A DNA stretch of 64,000 nt from Lysobacterales bacterium (GCA_030065125.1 JASJDM010000021.1:1-64000); one strand, 5' to 3'. Shown: positions 17,468-27,222, counted from the first letter of the stretch. The notes: a model not told the origin generated them from the sequence alone. Numbers and translations: made by a program.

Positions 17468-19717
17468 CTAATCCTGCCATGGGTTGGCGACCTCGATGGC
17501 TCCCGAGCGCACGCCGTCCCAGATCTTTTGCAGTCGCTCCGCCCACGAATACTGATCAATTCGCTCCCGGAATCCCCGGGCAACCCTGCTGCGTGCGGTG
17601 TCTCCCTCAGCGTCGCAGTCAAAATGGAGGTACCGGTAAGCGACCTTCTCGAACGCCTCACGGTAGGAATAGACGTCGTAGTCTGACACCGACTCCGCGA
17701 GCTTTTCGCAGAGGTGATCCAGGGCGATGTCGAACTGAAAAATCATGGATTCGCCGGCTTCGTTGATTTCATCGCGGCAAAGCCACTGGGACAGGATCAC
17801 GAACAGTCGCCGGTGGTCGGTGTCGGAGATCCACTCGAAGTCCCGGTGGGTGGTGGCGTGGAATTCCTGCCGGATATCGTCCTTGTCGAATTCCTGTTCC
17901 ATGGTTTCGAAAAAGATCCGGGTCAGGGTCTCGGCCTGGTCACCCAGGTGGAAAAGGACGCGCCCCTTTTTCTTGCCGTAGGGTCGCTTTCCGTTGACCG
18001 CGGGGCACTCAACGCCCAGCAGCAGGAAAAGGTCCTTGCCCACCCGTAGGTCGTAGCCCCGGCGCCCGAACCACCGACCGGCCAGGTAGCCGTCTGCCAG
18101 GGGCTTGAGGACCTTGTAATCATTGGACGGATGCAGGTACAGGAATGATAAAAAGTCCAGGTGGCCTTTCCAGTGGCTGCCGCTGTCCCAGCGTGGGTGC
18201 CAGTCGCTCCAGATGGGCAGTTCTCCTGAGAAAAAGTAGGGACGACACACGGCGAGTCCGTCGCCGGATTTGACCAGGCGAAGGCGGGCCTCGCTGACCT
18301 TCCAGGCATTTTCCCGCGCCTCGGGCCTGACTGACTCTGATTCCCAGTACGCCAGATCCAGCTTCAGCGGATCCTTGGAGGGATCAGTTTCCAGCCCCCG
18401 GCCATGGTCCTCGTCATCCCTGACTCGCTCCCAGATTTCCTTGAAGCGGGGGATCCACGGACGCTCATTGAACATATCGAACAGGTCGTTGACCACGCGG
18501 GACCTGACGGCGTCGCCTTCTTTGTCCAGAACAAAATCCCGCATGGCGTAGAACACTTTTTCCAGCAGGGCGGCATTCGATTCGCCGAGGGTCGCGTTTC
18601 GATTTCTCCGGTCGCTCACGTTGCAGACGTTGTCGTACATCACCTCTCGCGCCTCCGGAAACTGCAGCAGAAACTTTTCGCCGTATTCGTTCAGCTGATC
18701 CCACTGCAGCCACTTTTCCACAGCCGCCAGGGTGAACAGACCGGGGCCGCTGCTGAGCAGCCAGTAAGCCCCGGTTTCCCTATCGGTTTCCCCGGCCAGC
18801 TGTTCGCACATCAGCCGGGTCAGCAGGGCCACCTCCCGGTCGAAGTGTTTGCGTTTGCCCAACAGGCCGCCGTTGCTGGCCGGGTCGGTTTCCGCCAGCA
18901 GGCGGAAGGTTTCGCTGCCGGCCCTGACGTCGGAGTGGGTGCGCCCGAAGGGTTTACCCTGCAGGTATGCGTCACGCAGTGGCTTCAATACCTGGTAGTC
19001 CTGCACCGGGTGGCAGTACAGCAAGCTGAACAGGTCCAGGTGGCGAAACTTATCGTGGATATCCCAGCCGTCGTCGAGTTTTCGCCAGTCGGGCAGTTTG
19101 CCCTTGAGAAAGTACTGCTTGATGATGTTCTGGGCCTTGCGTGTCTTTTCCCGGCACAAGGATCGCTCTGCCTCGTTCCACTGGGCTTCACGTTTGCGCA
19201 TCCAGGATTTGTCCTTGACGGGCCAGTGGGTGGGATCCACCTGCAGGGGATCGGTGCCTGCTGCTGTTCGGGGTTTGGCCGTATCCACGACGGATAACTG
19301 ATCGGCAAAGGTCACCACATCACTGCTCAGCAGTCTTCGGTTGAGCTCATCACCGGAGTCCTCGTCGTACTCCACATTGAAATTGCTGTGGCGAATTCCC
19401 CCGTCGACGATCTCCATCAGGTAGATCCCGTCACCCTCACTTTCATAAAAGCTGCCTTTCTCGAGGTATGGGGCCAGCCGGTCGAGTACTTCCAGGTCGT
19501 AATCCGCGTCGGAGGCGCTGTCGTCGATCTCGAACAGCAGCCGTGAGCGCCGGTCTCTCTTATTGAAGACGAAAAAATGATCGGCCAGGCAGTCTTTCAG
19601 GTTGTCCTGGGGGCTTTTCTTCTCGTCGGCGACAAAGTCCAGTGCATCCAGCACGGCGCCTGCATGACTCAGCCTGATCAGGAAGAGGGATTGTCGGGTT
19701 TCGGCGTTGCGGCCCAT
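17468..19717 (-). CDS. Large cytoplasmic protein with a 290-residue internal duplication, unknown function
   Basis: About 749 residues with no signal peptide or membrane segment. After a unique N-terminal region of about 155 residues, two homologous blocks follow. Counting from the GTG at 19723, they span roughly residues 158-440 and 451-742. Matching landmarks are DPLQVDPTHW / DPLKLDLAYW, DLFSLLYCHP / DFLSFLYLHP, QVLKPLRDAYLQGKPFG / KVLKPLADGYLAGRWFG, and PRFKEIWERVR / ERLQKIWDGVR. The blocks are rich in Trp, Asp and Lys. I recognise no family. The ATG at 19717 and a GTG at 19723 are both possible starts; neither has a clear ribosome site. Confidence 0.75.
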   Translation of the reverse strand: MGRNAETRQSLFLIRLSHAGAVLDALDFVADEKKSPQDNLKDCLADHFFVFNKRDRRSRLLFEIDDSASDADYDLEVLDRLAPYLEKGSFYESEGDGIYLMEIVDGGIRHSNFNVEYDEDSGDELNRRLLSSDVVTFADQLSVVDTAKPRTAAGTDPLQVDPTHWPVKDKSWMRKREAQWNEAERSLCREKTRKAQNIIKQYFLKGKLPDWRKLDDGWDIHDKFRHLDLFSLLYCHPVQDYQVLKPLRDAYLQGKPFGRTHSDVRAGSETFRLLAETDPASNGGLLGKRKHFDREVALLTRLMCEQLAGETDRETGAYWLLSSGPGLFTLAAVEKWLQWDQLNEYGEKFLLQFPEAREVMYDNVCNVSDRRNRNATLGESNAALLEKVFYAMRDFVLDKEGDAVRSRVVNDLFDMFNERPWIPRFKEIWERVRDDEDHGRGLETDPSKDPLKLDLAYWESESVRPEARENAWKVSEARLRLVKSGDGLAVCRPYFFSGELPIWSDWHPRWDSGSHWKGHLDFLSFLYLHPSNDYKVLKPLADGYLAGRWFGRRGYDLRVGKDLFLLLGVECPAVNGKRPYGKKKGRVLFHLGDQAETLTRIFFETMEQEFDKDDIRQEFHATTHRDFEWISDTDHRRLFVILSQWLCRDEINEAGESMIFQFDIALDHLCEKLAESVSDYDVYSYREAFEKVAYRYLHFDCDAEGDTARSRVARGFRERIDQYSWAERLQKIWDGVRSGAIEVANPWQD

Positions 19718-19894
19718 GTTCACTCTCGCAGAACGTATTCAGGGGCAGTGTACAGTGAGAGTGAGTTTCGAACGGTCGTCCAGGATGCCGGGAGAAGCCT
19801 GGGCGGCATCCTGGTCGGATTGGTGAGCCCCAGTGTCGCCCGCCAGGCGACAAGGGCTCAGCTGACCCGGCGATTCACTCGCCGGAAATCATCA

Positions 19895-20449
19895 CTACGG
19901 ATTATCCCGGTCGCAACTCAGCCGACTGAATTCCGACCAGCTGCCGTCCGCAGCGGCCACCTCGTACTTCCAGTCGAAATGTTCCTTCTGGATGTTGTGG
20001 AAGGTAATCCGGGCGGTGTGGGCCTGGAAAGCCGGCCGGGCCCAGCGTTGTCCGGTCATGACGATGTTGCCGTCGACAAACTCGGCGCTGAACTCGTCGA
20101 AGCGGGCCTGCTGCTGGGTGGCCCAGACCATGTTCCACTTGCCTGTTTCCGCATCGTAGGTGCGAAGATTGGTGCCCCAGGGCGACTTGCCGTCGCCTGG
20201 CTTCCATACGTCCTGGATGGCGTAGCCGTCGAGTACGTAGTACCAGCTCCAGGACGCCGGCGGATTGGGGTTTTCCTGCCAGCTGCCGTCGGGTTGGGGG
20301 TTGGATCCGCGGCACAGCCAGTCGCCCTGGAGCTGCCCGTACTGCTTGAGCTGTTCCGGAGCATCGGGGTGGGGACCGTCGGCGGTCATGGGTGCGCCGG
20401 CGTGAGCAGCAGTTGCCAGCAAGGCGAGGGTGATGAACATCGGTTTCAT
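19895..20449 (-). CDS. DUF1579-like exported protein
   Basis: A 184-residue protein with a signal peptide (MKPMFITLALLATAAHAG) and AGGGAG before the ATG. The mature part reads like a DUF1579-type lipocalin-like barrel: LQGDWLCRG, SWSWYYVLDGYAIQDVW, GTNLRTYDAETGKWNMVW, and FDWKYEVAAADGSWSEFSRLSCDR. Such proteins are single-barrel domains of unknown ligand. It is divergent from the serine hydrolase operon that follows. Confidence 0.75.
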   Translation of the reverse strand: MKPMFITLALLATAAHAGAPMTADGPHPDAPEQLKQYGQLQGDWLCRGSNPQPDGSWQENPNPPASWSWYYVLDGYAIQDVWKPGDGKSPWGTNLRTYDAETGKWNMVWATQQQARFDEFSAEFVDGNIVMTGQRWARPAFQAHTARITFHNIQKEHFDWKYEVAAADGSWSEFSRLSCDRDNP

Positions 20450-20586
20450 GGGTGACTCCCTGGTTATGGGGCCATTACACCAGAATCAGTGTCGCCCGGT
20501 CGGCCAAATTAGTGCGCTTACCCTGCAGCGGACGGTGTCAGGGTAAACTGGCAGCCTGGGCGGTCGGCGTGAAGGAGATGTCTGAG

Positions 20587-21696
20587 TTGAAAACGGCTGG
20601 TTTTGGCCTGTTGCTGGCTTTGGCCGCGTCAGTATCCCTGGAAGCTGTCGGTGAAAGCATTACCGATCTCGATCTGCGCCTGGAAAATGTCCGCGATCTG
20701 ATCAACCAGGCTTCCAGCGAAGGGGCGTCCGGCGTTTTGCGCATTGCCCACCGGGGTGAGGTGCTGATCGAGGCCGGGTTTGGATCCGCATCCTGCAGCG
20801 TCGATGAGGCCGTGACGCCGGCTCACGTCTTCATGATTGGCTCGATTACCAAAGAATTCACCCGCATTCTGGCATTCGTGCTCGAAGAAAATGGCCAGAT
20901 CTCCGTGGACCAGACCGTCTCCCAGGTATTGCCGGATTTTGAAGGCCCAATCGGGTCGGTCACCCTGCGCCAGATCCTGGACCACACCGGCGGACTGCCG
21001 GACCTGGTTGATCAGGACGGCCGGCCGATTCCGTACCGGGTCGAAAACGACTACCAGCCCCTCGGACGGGACCAGCTGCTTGCCCGGGCTGAACGGGTGC
21101 AACTGATTTCGCAGCCGGGAGAAACGGAACAGTATTCCAATCTCGGTTATCAGCTGCTGGCTGCCACATACGAAGTGGCGACCGGCAAGACGTATCCGGA
21201 ACTGCTGCGGCGGCACGTGTTCGAGCCGGCCAATATGCAGGACGCGGGCTTCTGGTTTTCGGATGGGAAACGGCGATCTTTCGCGGACGGCTGTCTGGCC
21301 GGCGGCAGACGCTGGGGCAACCCCATAGACGACAACATGTGGGATGCGTCCGGGCCGTCCTGGAACCTGGCAGGTGCCGGCGGATTGCTCTCTACAGCGG
21401 CAAGCCTGGCCGGGTTTTTTGAAGGCATCAGCGCCGGCGTGTACTTTGACGATCCGGATCAGCTGGAGCGGTACAAAGCATCCCGCATGGTCTTCTCCAA
21501 CAGGCGGCAACAGCGGGTCATGGGGCCGTCGGGATCCAACGGCATTTTTGATGCCGTGGCTTTCTGGGCAGACCGGGATCGCTTCAGCGTGATCCTGATG
21601 ACCAACCGTGCGGATCATCGTGGGGAAGATGGACTGATCCGCGATATTCTTCGCCTGTTTCCACCGGACAGTTTCCCACGCGGGAATCAAGACTGA
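20587..21696 (+). CDS. Exported serine hydrolase, class C beta-lactamase family
   Basis: About 369 residues, with a signal peptide (TAGFGLLLALAASVSL), the catalytic SITK motif (MIGSITKEF) and YSN (QYSNLGYQLLA) of the DD-peptidase/beta-lactamase C fold, and DHTGGLPD between them. It probably hydrolyses an ester or peptide in the periplasm; sequence alone does not choose. The start is decided by AAGGAG at 20572-20577. That site touches the ATG at 20578 but lies nine bases from the in-frame TTG at 20587, so I prefer TTG. It is the first gene of a three-gene operon. Confidence 0.87.
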   Translation: MKTAGFGLLLALAASVSLEAVGESITDLDLRLENVRDLINQASSEGASGVLRIAHRGEVLIEAGFGSASCSVDEAVTPAHVFMIGSITKEFTRILAFVLEENGQISVDQTVSQVLPDFEGPIGSVTLRQILDHTGGLPDLVDQDGRPIPYRVENDYQPLGRDQLLARAERVQLISQPGETEQYSNLGYQLLAATYEVATGKTYPELLRRHVFEPANMQDAGFWFSDGKRRSFADGCLAGGRRWGNPIDDNMWDASGPSWNLAGAGGLLSTAASLAGFFEGISAGVYFDDPDQLERYKASRMVFSNRRQQRVMGPSGSNGIFDAVAFWADRDRFSVILMTNRADHRGEDGLIRDILRLFPPDSFPRGNQD

Positions 21697-21725
21697 ATCC
21701 AAACCTCGGCGACCACGCGAACCTG

Positions 21726-22088
21726 ATGAAAAAAGCGGCGCTTTACATACCGGTGATTCTCAGCCTGCTGGTCCTGGCAGCGCATTTTTTGCGTTCCGGT
21801 GATTCGGTCCTCGCGTTCGCGTCGCTGGTGGTGCCTGCGCTGCTGCTGGTTCCGCAACCCTGGGCGGCGCGCCTGGTACAGCTGGTCCTGGTTCTCGGCG
21901 CTCTTGAGTGGATTCGAACCCTCATTATCCTGGCCCAGGGACGAATCGCAGACGGCGAGCCTTTTGTCCGGCTGACCGTCATCCTGGGCGTCGTTGTGAT
22001 CGTGACAGGCTGCTCGGCGCTGGTGTTTCAGACTGCCGGTTTCAAGCGGTTCTACCGCTTGAATGGGCGAAGTCGGGGGCAAGTGTGA
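21726..22088 (+). CDS. Small integral membrane protein
   Basis: A 120-residue protein with four hydrophobic segments (MKKAALYIPVILSLLVLAAHF; VLAFASLVVPALLLV; LVQLVLVLGALEWIRTLIILA; LTVILGVVVIVTGCSALVF) and a basic C-terminus. No named family is evident. It starts 29 bases after the serine hydrolase and its stop overlaps the GTG start of the TPR gene, so all three are probably one transcript. Confidence 0.75.
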   Translation: MKKAALYIPVILSLLVLAAHFLRSGDSVLAFASLVVPALLLVPQPWAARLVQLVLVLGALEWIRTLIILAQGRIADGEPFVRLTVILGVVVIVTGCSALVFQTAGFKRFYRLNGRSRGQV

Positions 22089-23053
22089 GTCTGTTGGCGA
22101 ACCTGTGGATCCTTCTCGCCCAGGCTGCGTCGCCGGGTTGTGGAGACATTGATGGCTTGATCGACGCGGTGGACCAGGGCTTCAAGCGGGGAGAGCTGGA
22201 GGCTGCGGTCTCCCAGGCTGATCTTGGCCTGTCCTGTTCCAACGCCACGGTCGACCAACGCATTATCCTGCACCTGAAGCTGTCCGGTATTCATGACCGC
22301 ATCGGCCTCCATACCCATTCGCGCCCGGTTGCAGCGGCGCTACGGCATGTCGAGGCCGCATTGGACATGGCGGAGCAGGCCAGCCCGACGATCCGGTCGG
22401 CCGTGAGCCTGGCCGAGGCGCGCTACCACTATCGGGCTGAATCGCCTGATAGCGACTTCCCCACGGCCCGGGAGTCCTGTCGCTCAGCGTTGGCGCAATT
22501 CGAGGAGCTTGGAGATTTTCATGGTCAGGCGGATGCTGTGCACCTGTTGGGGCTGTTCCATCTGCAGCGGCGGGAGTGGCCGGAGGCCCGGGAGTACTTT
22601 GATCGTTCCCTCGAGCTGGAGCAGCAGTCCGGTATGCCGCGCCCGATTTTCCTGGCTGACTACGAGCGCCATGTGGGATACCTGCACCAGGCCGCTGGTG
22701 AACTCGCGACGGCGATAGTGCATTTTGAGCGATCCTTCATCATCCGGCGCGACAGCGGGCTGATCGACCAGTCCATGTTTGGCGCCATCAGCTTCGCACG
22801 GGTACTGGTTTCAGCGAAACGCGCGACCGAGGCCCGAGCGCCTCTGGACTACGCGCTGAAAACCGCTGATGCCATAGGCTCGCCGGAAGGACGACTTCGT
22901 GCCGGGTTGGTGCTGGGTGACATGTACGACCAACTGGGCGAACGAGAGGCGGCGATCCAGGCTTACGAGGCAACGCTTGCGCTGGCCCGACAAAGGAATC
23001 GGGCGCCCATCGTTGAGCGTGCCATCACGGCCCTGGCGAGGCTACGGGATTAA
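22085..23053 (+). CDS. Tetratricopeptide-repeat protein, probably exported
   Basis: A 322-residue protein starting at a GTG that overlaps the preceding TGA stop (GTGTGA, 22085-22088). The N-terminus (SLLANLWILLAQAASPGCG) can serve as a signal peptide. The rest is helical repeats of TPR type, for example ADAVHLLGLFHLQRREWPEAREYF and GLVLGDMYDQLGEREAAIQAYEATLALA. TPRs mediate protein contacts. The position behind a periplasmic hydrolase and a membrane protein suggests an accessory role in the same process; this is inference. Confidence 0.82.
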   Translation: MSLLANLWILLAQAASPGCGDIDGLIDAVDQGFKRGELEAAVSQADLGLSCSNATVDQRIILHLKLSGIHDRIGLHTHSRPVAAALRHVEAALDMAEQASPTIRSAVSLAEARYHYRAESPDSDFPTARESCRSALAQFEELGDFHGQADAVHLLGLFHLQRREWPEAREYFDRSLELEQQSGMPRPIFLADYERHVGYLHQAAGELATAIVHFERSFIIRRDSGLIDQSMFGAISFARVLVSAKRATEARAPLDYALKTADAIGSPEGRLRAGLVLGDMYDQLGEREAAIQAYEATLALARQRNRAPIVERAITALARLRD

Positions 23054-23072
23054 GTCTGGATTCCTTATCCGT

Positions 23073-24779
23073 TCAGGGGGAAGGCGTTTTCAGGTCTTCG
23101 ATCAAGCGGTTGATCTCCGGGTCGCCGGCATTGATGGCCTGGGCTTTCAGCAGGTAGTCCAGGGCGGTCGCGGGCTCTCCTGATTTGATGGCTGCCTTGG
23201 CATAGTCACGCCAGGCACGCCAGGATTCTGGGTAGGCGTCCACCAGGATCCGAAAGCCCGTCATACCCTGTCTGATTCTGCCGGCGTTGGCCAGCTGCCG
23301 CGCGGCCTTGCGGAAGCCGGATTCATCGAACGGCCGCCACCACGGGTAGTTGCCGTAGCGGGCCTTTTCAGACTGGTATCGCTCATGGGCCAGTTCTGCG
23401 CCGTCCGTCAGCAGGACCTCGGTGAGGGACCGAAATGGACCCGCCTGGCCCAGGACAAAATCCATGGCCGGGTCCCGGCCCTCGAAGTACTGGTTTGACT
23501 GAAACACGGCGGGGACATCGATGACCGTCTCGAGTGGCGACTGGCTGGTGTGCACCAGTTTCCAGTACTCGCTGGACAGGTCCAGCTTCATGCCACTGTG
23601 TTCCAGCGCGTAGGACCGGGGGTCGCCGTAAGCGTTGAGCGCGGCGCCCGGCGGCTCGCCGACGACAATGGTCGGCGTGTGCTTGAGCATCAGGTCCAGC
23701 AGCATGACTGCTGCGCTGTAGGTCTTGCGGCCCACAAGGGTGTAAAGACGGCCCGGCTGATTCGCCACGTCGCTGCGAATGAACTGGTGGACGAAGGGAA
23801 TGAGTATGGATCCGTCGCCGCCGGAGTTGTAGCGCAGGTCAAGGACAATCCGGGCGGGCTGAAGTTTTTCTACGTCGGCAAAGGCGCTGCGGTAGAAGCT
23901 TTCAAAGGACTCATGCTCACCGCGGCCGCTGGCGGTGATGTGGTTGAGCTGCATGTAGTACGTGTCGTGATCGCCCAGATGGGTCGACCAGTAGGCTGTG
24001 CGATTGCGAACATGCAGCGGCAACACCCCGCGGGCCGCCTCGTCGGCGCGTACGTATTCAGGCAAGGTCATGGACTGAAACGGCACGGTGAATTCGCGCA
24101 GGGTTTCGCGATCCAAGGGGCCATACATCTCTCCCCAGAAGCGCGTTTCATCCAGCAGGAAGTCGGTTTCAACCGCGTCAACCACGATCGCGTGAATCCT
24201 GCCTGCCCGGTCTCTCAGCCGCAGCGGCAGCTCGCGCTGATCGGCAATGAATCCCAGGGCCTTGAGCGCGTTGCCACTGCCGAGGTAAAAAACATTTTGC
24301 TTCCGGCCGCTGGCGTTGTCTGCTCCCATCAGCGAGGTGACACTCTCCACCACGATTTCCACAGACGTTCCTCCAATTTCCAGCACCTGATCGCCGATCA
24401 GGGCGGCCTGGTCCCGGTGGGCGGCCACAACGTATACGCCGTCTTCAAACCAGTAGAAGGACAGGGGAAACCAGTAGCGGAATTCTGCCTTTCCGGTTGG
24501 ATGAAGGGTGGTGTGTCCATCCCTGATCGAGGCCGCCAGCCGCATCATGTCTACAGTAATCCGGTCGTCCGATTTCGATTCAACATCGTCGAGAAGACCC
24601 TGGGCGCGCGCCAGAAACTGGTCTTTTTCAATCCGGGTGAACGGGTCGGGGTGCTCGGATGTGATCAGCGCAACAAGCTGCCGGATGTCTGCCTGCCACT
24701 CTGTTGGCGACACGTTGCGGGCCTGGGTGCCTGCTGTAAGCAGCACAGCCAGCAGCGCCAGAATATGTCTGTAAGTCAT
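23073..24779 (-). CDS. S41-like peptidase with C-terminal TPR-like tail
   Basis: About 568 residues, with a signal peptide (MTYRHILALLAVLLTAGTQA). The body resembles tail-specific proteases: a DGHTTLHP helix-turn region, a PDZ-like part (QVLEIGGTSVEIVV), ARIVLDLRYNSGGDGS, and RKTYSAAVMLLDLM where the nucleophilic serine is expected. A basic Lys/Glu partner is not obvious, so activity is uncertain. The final 100 residues contain helical repeats (ALDYLLKAQAINAGDPEINRL). The ATG at 24779 starts the signal peptide; a GTG two codons earlier is possible. The gene converges on the TPR gene. Confidence 0.8.
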   Translation of the reverse strand: MTYRHILALLAVLLTAGTQARNVSPTEWQADIRQLVALITSEHPDPFTRIEKDQFLARAQGLLDDVESKSDDRITVDMMRLAASIRDGHTTLHPTGKAEFRYWFPLSFYWFEDGVYVVAAHRDQAALIGDQVLEIGGTSVEIVVESVTSLMGADNASGRKQNVFYLGSGNALKALGFIADQRELPLRLRDRAGRIHAIVVDAVETDFLLDETRFWGEMYGPLDRETLREFTVPFQSMTLPEYVRADEAARGVLPLHVRNRTAYWSTHLGDHDTYYMQLNHITASGRGEHESFESFYRSAFADVEKLQPARIVLDLRYNSGGDGSILIPFVHQFIRSDVANQPGRLYTLVGRKTYSAAVMLLDLMLKHTPTIVVGEPPGAALNAYGDPRSYALEHSGMKLDLSSEYWKLVHTSQSPLETVIDVPAVFQSNQYFEGRDPAMDFVLGQAGPFRSLTEVLLTDGAELAHERYQSEKARYGNYPWWRPFDESGFRKAARQLANAGRIRQGMTGFRILVDAYPESWRAWRDYAKAAIKSGEPATALDYLLKAQAINAGDPEINRLIEDLKTPSP

Positions 24780-24837
24780 GCGCACAATTCTAACGACGTC
24801 CGCACCGGAAAAACGTTACGCCCACCAGCCGCCGCAG

Positions 24838-24870
24838 GAAGATTTCCGGAATTTTTCCTGTCTTTGCCCG
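24838..24870 (+). promoter_or_regulatory. Leader element resembling 54231-54262
   Basis: The stretch TTTCCGGAATTTTTCC followed by GTCTTT lies about 110 bases before the gene at 24983. A close variant (TTCCGGCAATTTTTTGCC, then GTCTTTCC) lies before the exported-protein gene at 54318. The A/T core inside GC-rich DNA and the partial dyad TTCCGGAA suggest a regulator site or RNA element. Confidence 0.35.
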
Positions 24871-24982
24871 TGTCGCCACCCGTAATTCAATACCGTCAGG
24901 CTCTCGTAAGAACTCCGTCAAGATTCAACCGCTTGTTTCTGGGAGGATTTTCTCAGTTAAGCCGCTCCTCGAGGACATCTGG

Positions 24983-25294
24983 ATGACGCCGCGACCCACA
25001 ACCCTTTTTTCGCCAGGGACCGCATTGGTGGCGCTGCTGTTGCTGCTCTGGTGCCTCAGCCCGCTGGCGCAGTCCTCCGGCGGCTCCTTTGAGATCACCA
25101 GCAGCACCTTGGACGCCGGTGGTGGGCGCTCCGAAGGTGGCAGCTTTGCCGTGACCGGCACGATCGGCCAGGCGGACGCGTCGCTGCAGTCGGCCAGCGG
25201 CGGGACGTTTCAGCTCACCGGCGGTTTCTGGGCAGAGGGTGCCGTGGTTGCGCCCGGTGAATCGCTGTTTGCCGACAGTTTTGAGGGATTGTGA
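24983..25294 (+). CDS. Small secreted glycine-rich protein ending in LFADSFE motif
   Basis: A 103-residue protein with a signal peptide ending near SPLAQS. The body contains GGSFEITSSTLDAGGG, EGGSFAVTGTIGQADA and GGTFQLTGGFW, a Gly-rich beta motif that I recall from surface proteins of several phyla. It ends in LFADSFEGL, another copy of the recurrent C-terminal module (25265-25291). It is too small to be an enzyme, so a structural or adhesive role is likely. It is followed by the beta-helix gene on the same strand. Confidence 0.72.
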   Translation: MTPRPTTLFSPGTALVALLLLLWCLSPLAQSSGGSFEITSSTLDAGGGRSEGGSFAVTGTIGQADASLQSASGGTFQLTGGFWAEGAVVAPGESLFADSFEGL

Positions 25295-25349
25295 TCGGAG
25301 TCGATGACCGGGATTGATGGTTTGGGAAATGCGCAGCAGGAGAAGCAAC

Positions 25350-27179
25350 ATGATTGGGAAGTCTCTGGGTTTTATCACGCTGCTGGTGGCTACGACGGCC
25401 GTCGGAGCCGTGGACACCGGTTTCACTTACCAGGGGAAGCTGCAAAACGACGGCGCGCCGGCCAACGGCGAGTTCGACTTCGAATTCGAATTATTCAATG
25501 ACACAACGGCGGGCGTTTCATTCGGGATCGTCACTGTCGACGACGTCACGGTGACCGGCGGCGTGTTCTCCATTGAACTGGATTTCGGTACGGCGCCGTT
25601 CGCCGGCGACCAGTTGTGGCTGGACATCAGCGTGCGCGAGGGTGCCAGTGATGGCGGATACACCAACCTGCTGCCGCGCCAGAAACTGACGGCGGCCCCC
25701 TATGCGCTGCATGCCGAGATGGTGGCCACGGATGCCATCGGCAGCGCGGAGATTGCCAGCAACAGCATCCAGGCCGGTGACCTGGCCCCCAACTCGGTAG
25801 GCCGCAGCGAGGTCATTGACTCCCAGGTCCAGCTCCGGGTTTCCGGGGGCTGCCTGCGGGATAACTTTCTCACCGGCATCAACGTCGATGGGTCCGTCCG
25901 GTGTGGCGCCGACAACGTGGGCCTGGATGCCGCCGGCGCCGTCGACGCCATGGGCCCCCTGGCCGACAGCAACCCGCTGCACCACACCCGCTATGACGAC
26001 GCCAGCGCAGTGGCCGCGGTTCTGGCCGCCGACGGCAGCGGTTCAGGTCTGGATGCGGACCTGCTGGACGGCCAGAACGCCAGTCAAATCATCGAGGCGG
26101 CCAGCAGTGCGGTGCGGATTCCCATTTCCGATGCGGACATTCCGCTCACCATTACGCAGCCAGGGTCATACTACGTCGTTGAAACCCTGTACTCGCTTGG
26201 CCCAACGGCTGACGCCATAACAGTCGAATCCGATGCAGTCACCATCGACTTTATGGGGTTCACGCTGATTGGGCCCGGCCAGGATTCGGGCGCCGCCAAC
26301 AACGGGATTAACATCCGCGGTCGCAAGGACGTGACGATCCGGAACGGAACGATTCGGGCCTTCGGTAACAACGGCGTATTCAACGACTCCACGTCCGGAC
26401 GCGCCCATCGCATCATTGACATGTCGATATCGAGAGTTGGTGGGCACGGAATCCTTGACAGTGCCGTTGGCACCCTGGTCAAACGTTGCCACGCATACGA
26501 CAACGACGGGGATGGGTTCAGCCTGGGCGGTTCTGCTGTCATCACCCACAGCACTGCGCGAAACAACGGTGGCGACGGCATCGTCGCATCCTTTTACGCC
26601 GTAGTTGCGCAGAATATCGTGAGTCAAAACGGTGGCGAAGGCATCCGGGTGAGTGCCGGTGGTGTCATAATCGGTAACTCCGCCTCACTGAACGACGGCG
26701 ACGGCATTCGATCAGGCCAGGGTGCCATGGTTGCCGACAACACGGCTTACAACAATATCGGTTCCGGGATTCAGGCCAACCCGGGAACCACCTTGAGGGG
26801 TAACAACGCCAGCTTCAATAATGCATGGGGAATTCTCTGTTCGGGCAGCGCGCTGGTTGAGGACAATATTATCTACGACAACAATAAATCCAGAACTGAA
26901 TTGGTTGGCGGGTTGAGGGTTCAAAGCAATAGCCGCGTGGTGGGCAACGCTGTAACCCAGAACGAGCAATTCAACATCTACGTTTTCTCCCGGCACAATG
27001 TTCTCGACCGCAACCACGTGGCTGATGCCAGGGACGTAGCGGGAACCGGTCAGGGCGTTGGAATTTTCTTTGCCAACTCCGACAACCTGTTCCGGGAAAA
27101 CACGGCCACGGACAATCCGACGAACTATGGCGGCTCAGTGCCGCCCGCTTCGAGAAACATCGACAATATTTCCTGGTAG
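25350..27179 (+). CDS. Secreted right-handed beta-helix protein
   Basis: About 609 residues. AGGAG seven bases before the ATG at 25350 fixes the start, giving the signal peptide MIGKSLGFITLLVATTAVGA. The N-terminal domain (DTGFTYQGKLQNDGAPANG, then FDFEFELF, then PRQKLTAAPYALHAE) is a module common at the start of exported beta-helix and tail-fibre-like proteins. From about residue 300 come repeated PbH1/NosD-type coils (GVTIRNGTI-like, HSTARNNGGDGI, NIVSQNGGEGI, SASLNDGDGI, NTAYNNIGSGI). Such helices often bind or cleave carbohydrates; I cannot identify catalytic residues. The gene converges on the 805-residue gene. Confidence 0.85.
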   Translation: MIGKSLGFITLLVATTAVGAVDTGFTYQGKLQNDGAPANGEFDFEFELFNDTTAGVSFGIVTVDDVTVTGGVFSIELDFGTAPFAGDQLWLDISVREGASDGGYTNLLPRQKLTAAPYALHAEMVATDAIGSAEIASNSIQAGDLAPNSVGRSEVIDSQVQLRVSGGCLRDNFLTGINVDGSVRCGADNVGLDAAGAVDAMGPLADSNPLHHTRYDDASAVAAVLAADGSGSGLDADLLDGQNASQIIEAASSAVRIPISDADIPLTITQPGSYYVVETLYSLGPTADAITVESDAVTIDFMGFTLIGPGQDSGAANNGINIRGRKDVTIRNGTIRAFGNNGVFNDSTSGRAHRIIDMSISRVGGHGILDSAVGTLVKRCHAYDNDGDGFSLGGSAVITHSTARNNGGDGIVASFYAVVAQNIVSQNGGEGIRVSAGGVIIGNSASLNDGDGIRSGQGAMVADNTAYNNIGSGIQANPGTTLRGNNASFNNAWGILCSGSALVEDNIIYDNNKSRTELVGGLRVQSNSRVVGNAVTQNEQFNIYVFSRHNVLDRNHVADARDVAGTGQGVGIFFANSDNLFRENTATDNPTNYGGSVPPASRNIDNISW

Positions 27180-27199
27180 CCCAGTGGCGGCCCGTAGAC

Positions 27200-27222
27200 C
27201 CTGGTGTCAATACGTCACCAGG
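27200..27222. terminator. Hairpin between convergent genes
   Basis: CCTGGTG (27200-27206) pairs with CACCAGG (27216-27222) across a nine-base loop, in the gap between two convergent genes and overlapping the last codons of the minus-strand one. There is no clear T-run, so it is only a possible bidirectional terminator. Confidence 0.35.

Noticed and set aside
23550..24986. A long plus-strand frame opposite the S41-like gene
   Set aside because: No domain or signal features; the minus-strand protein has clear S41 motifs and a signal peptide.
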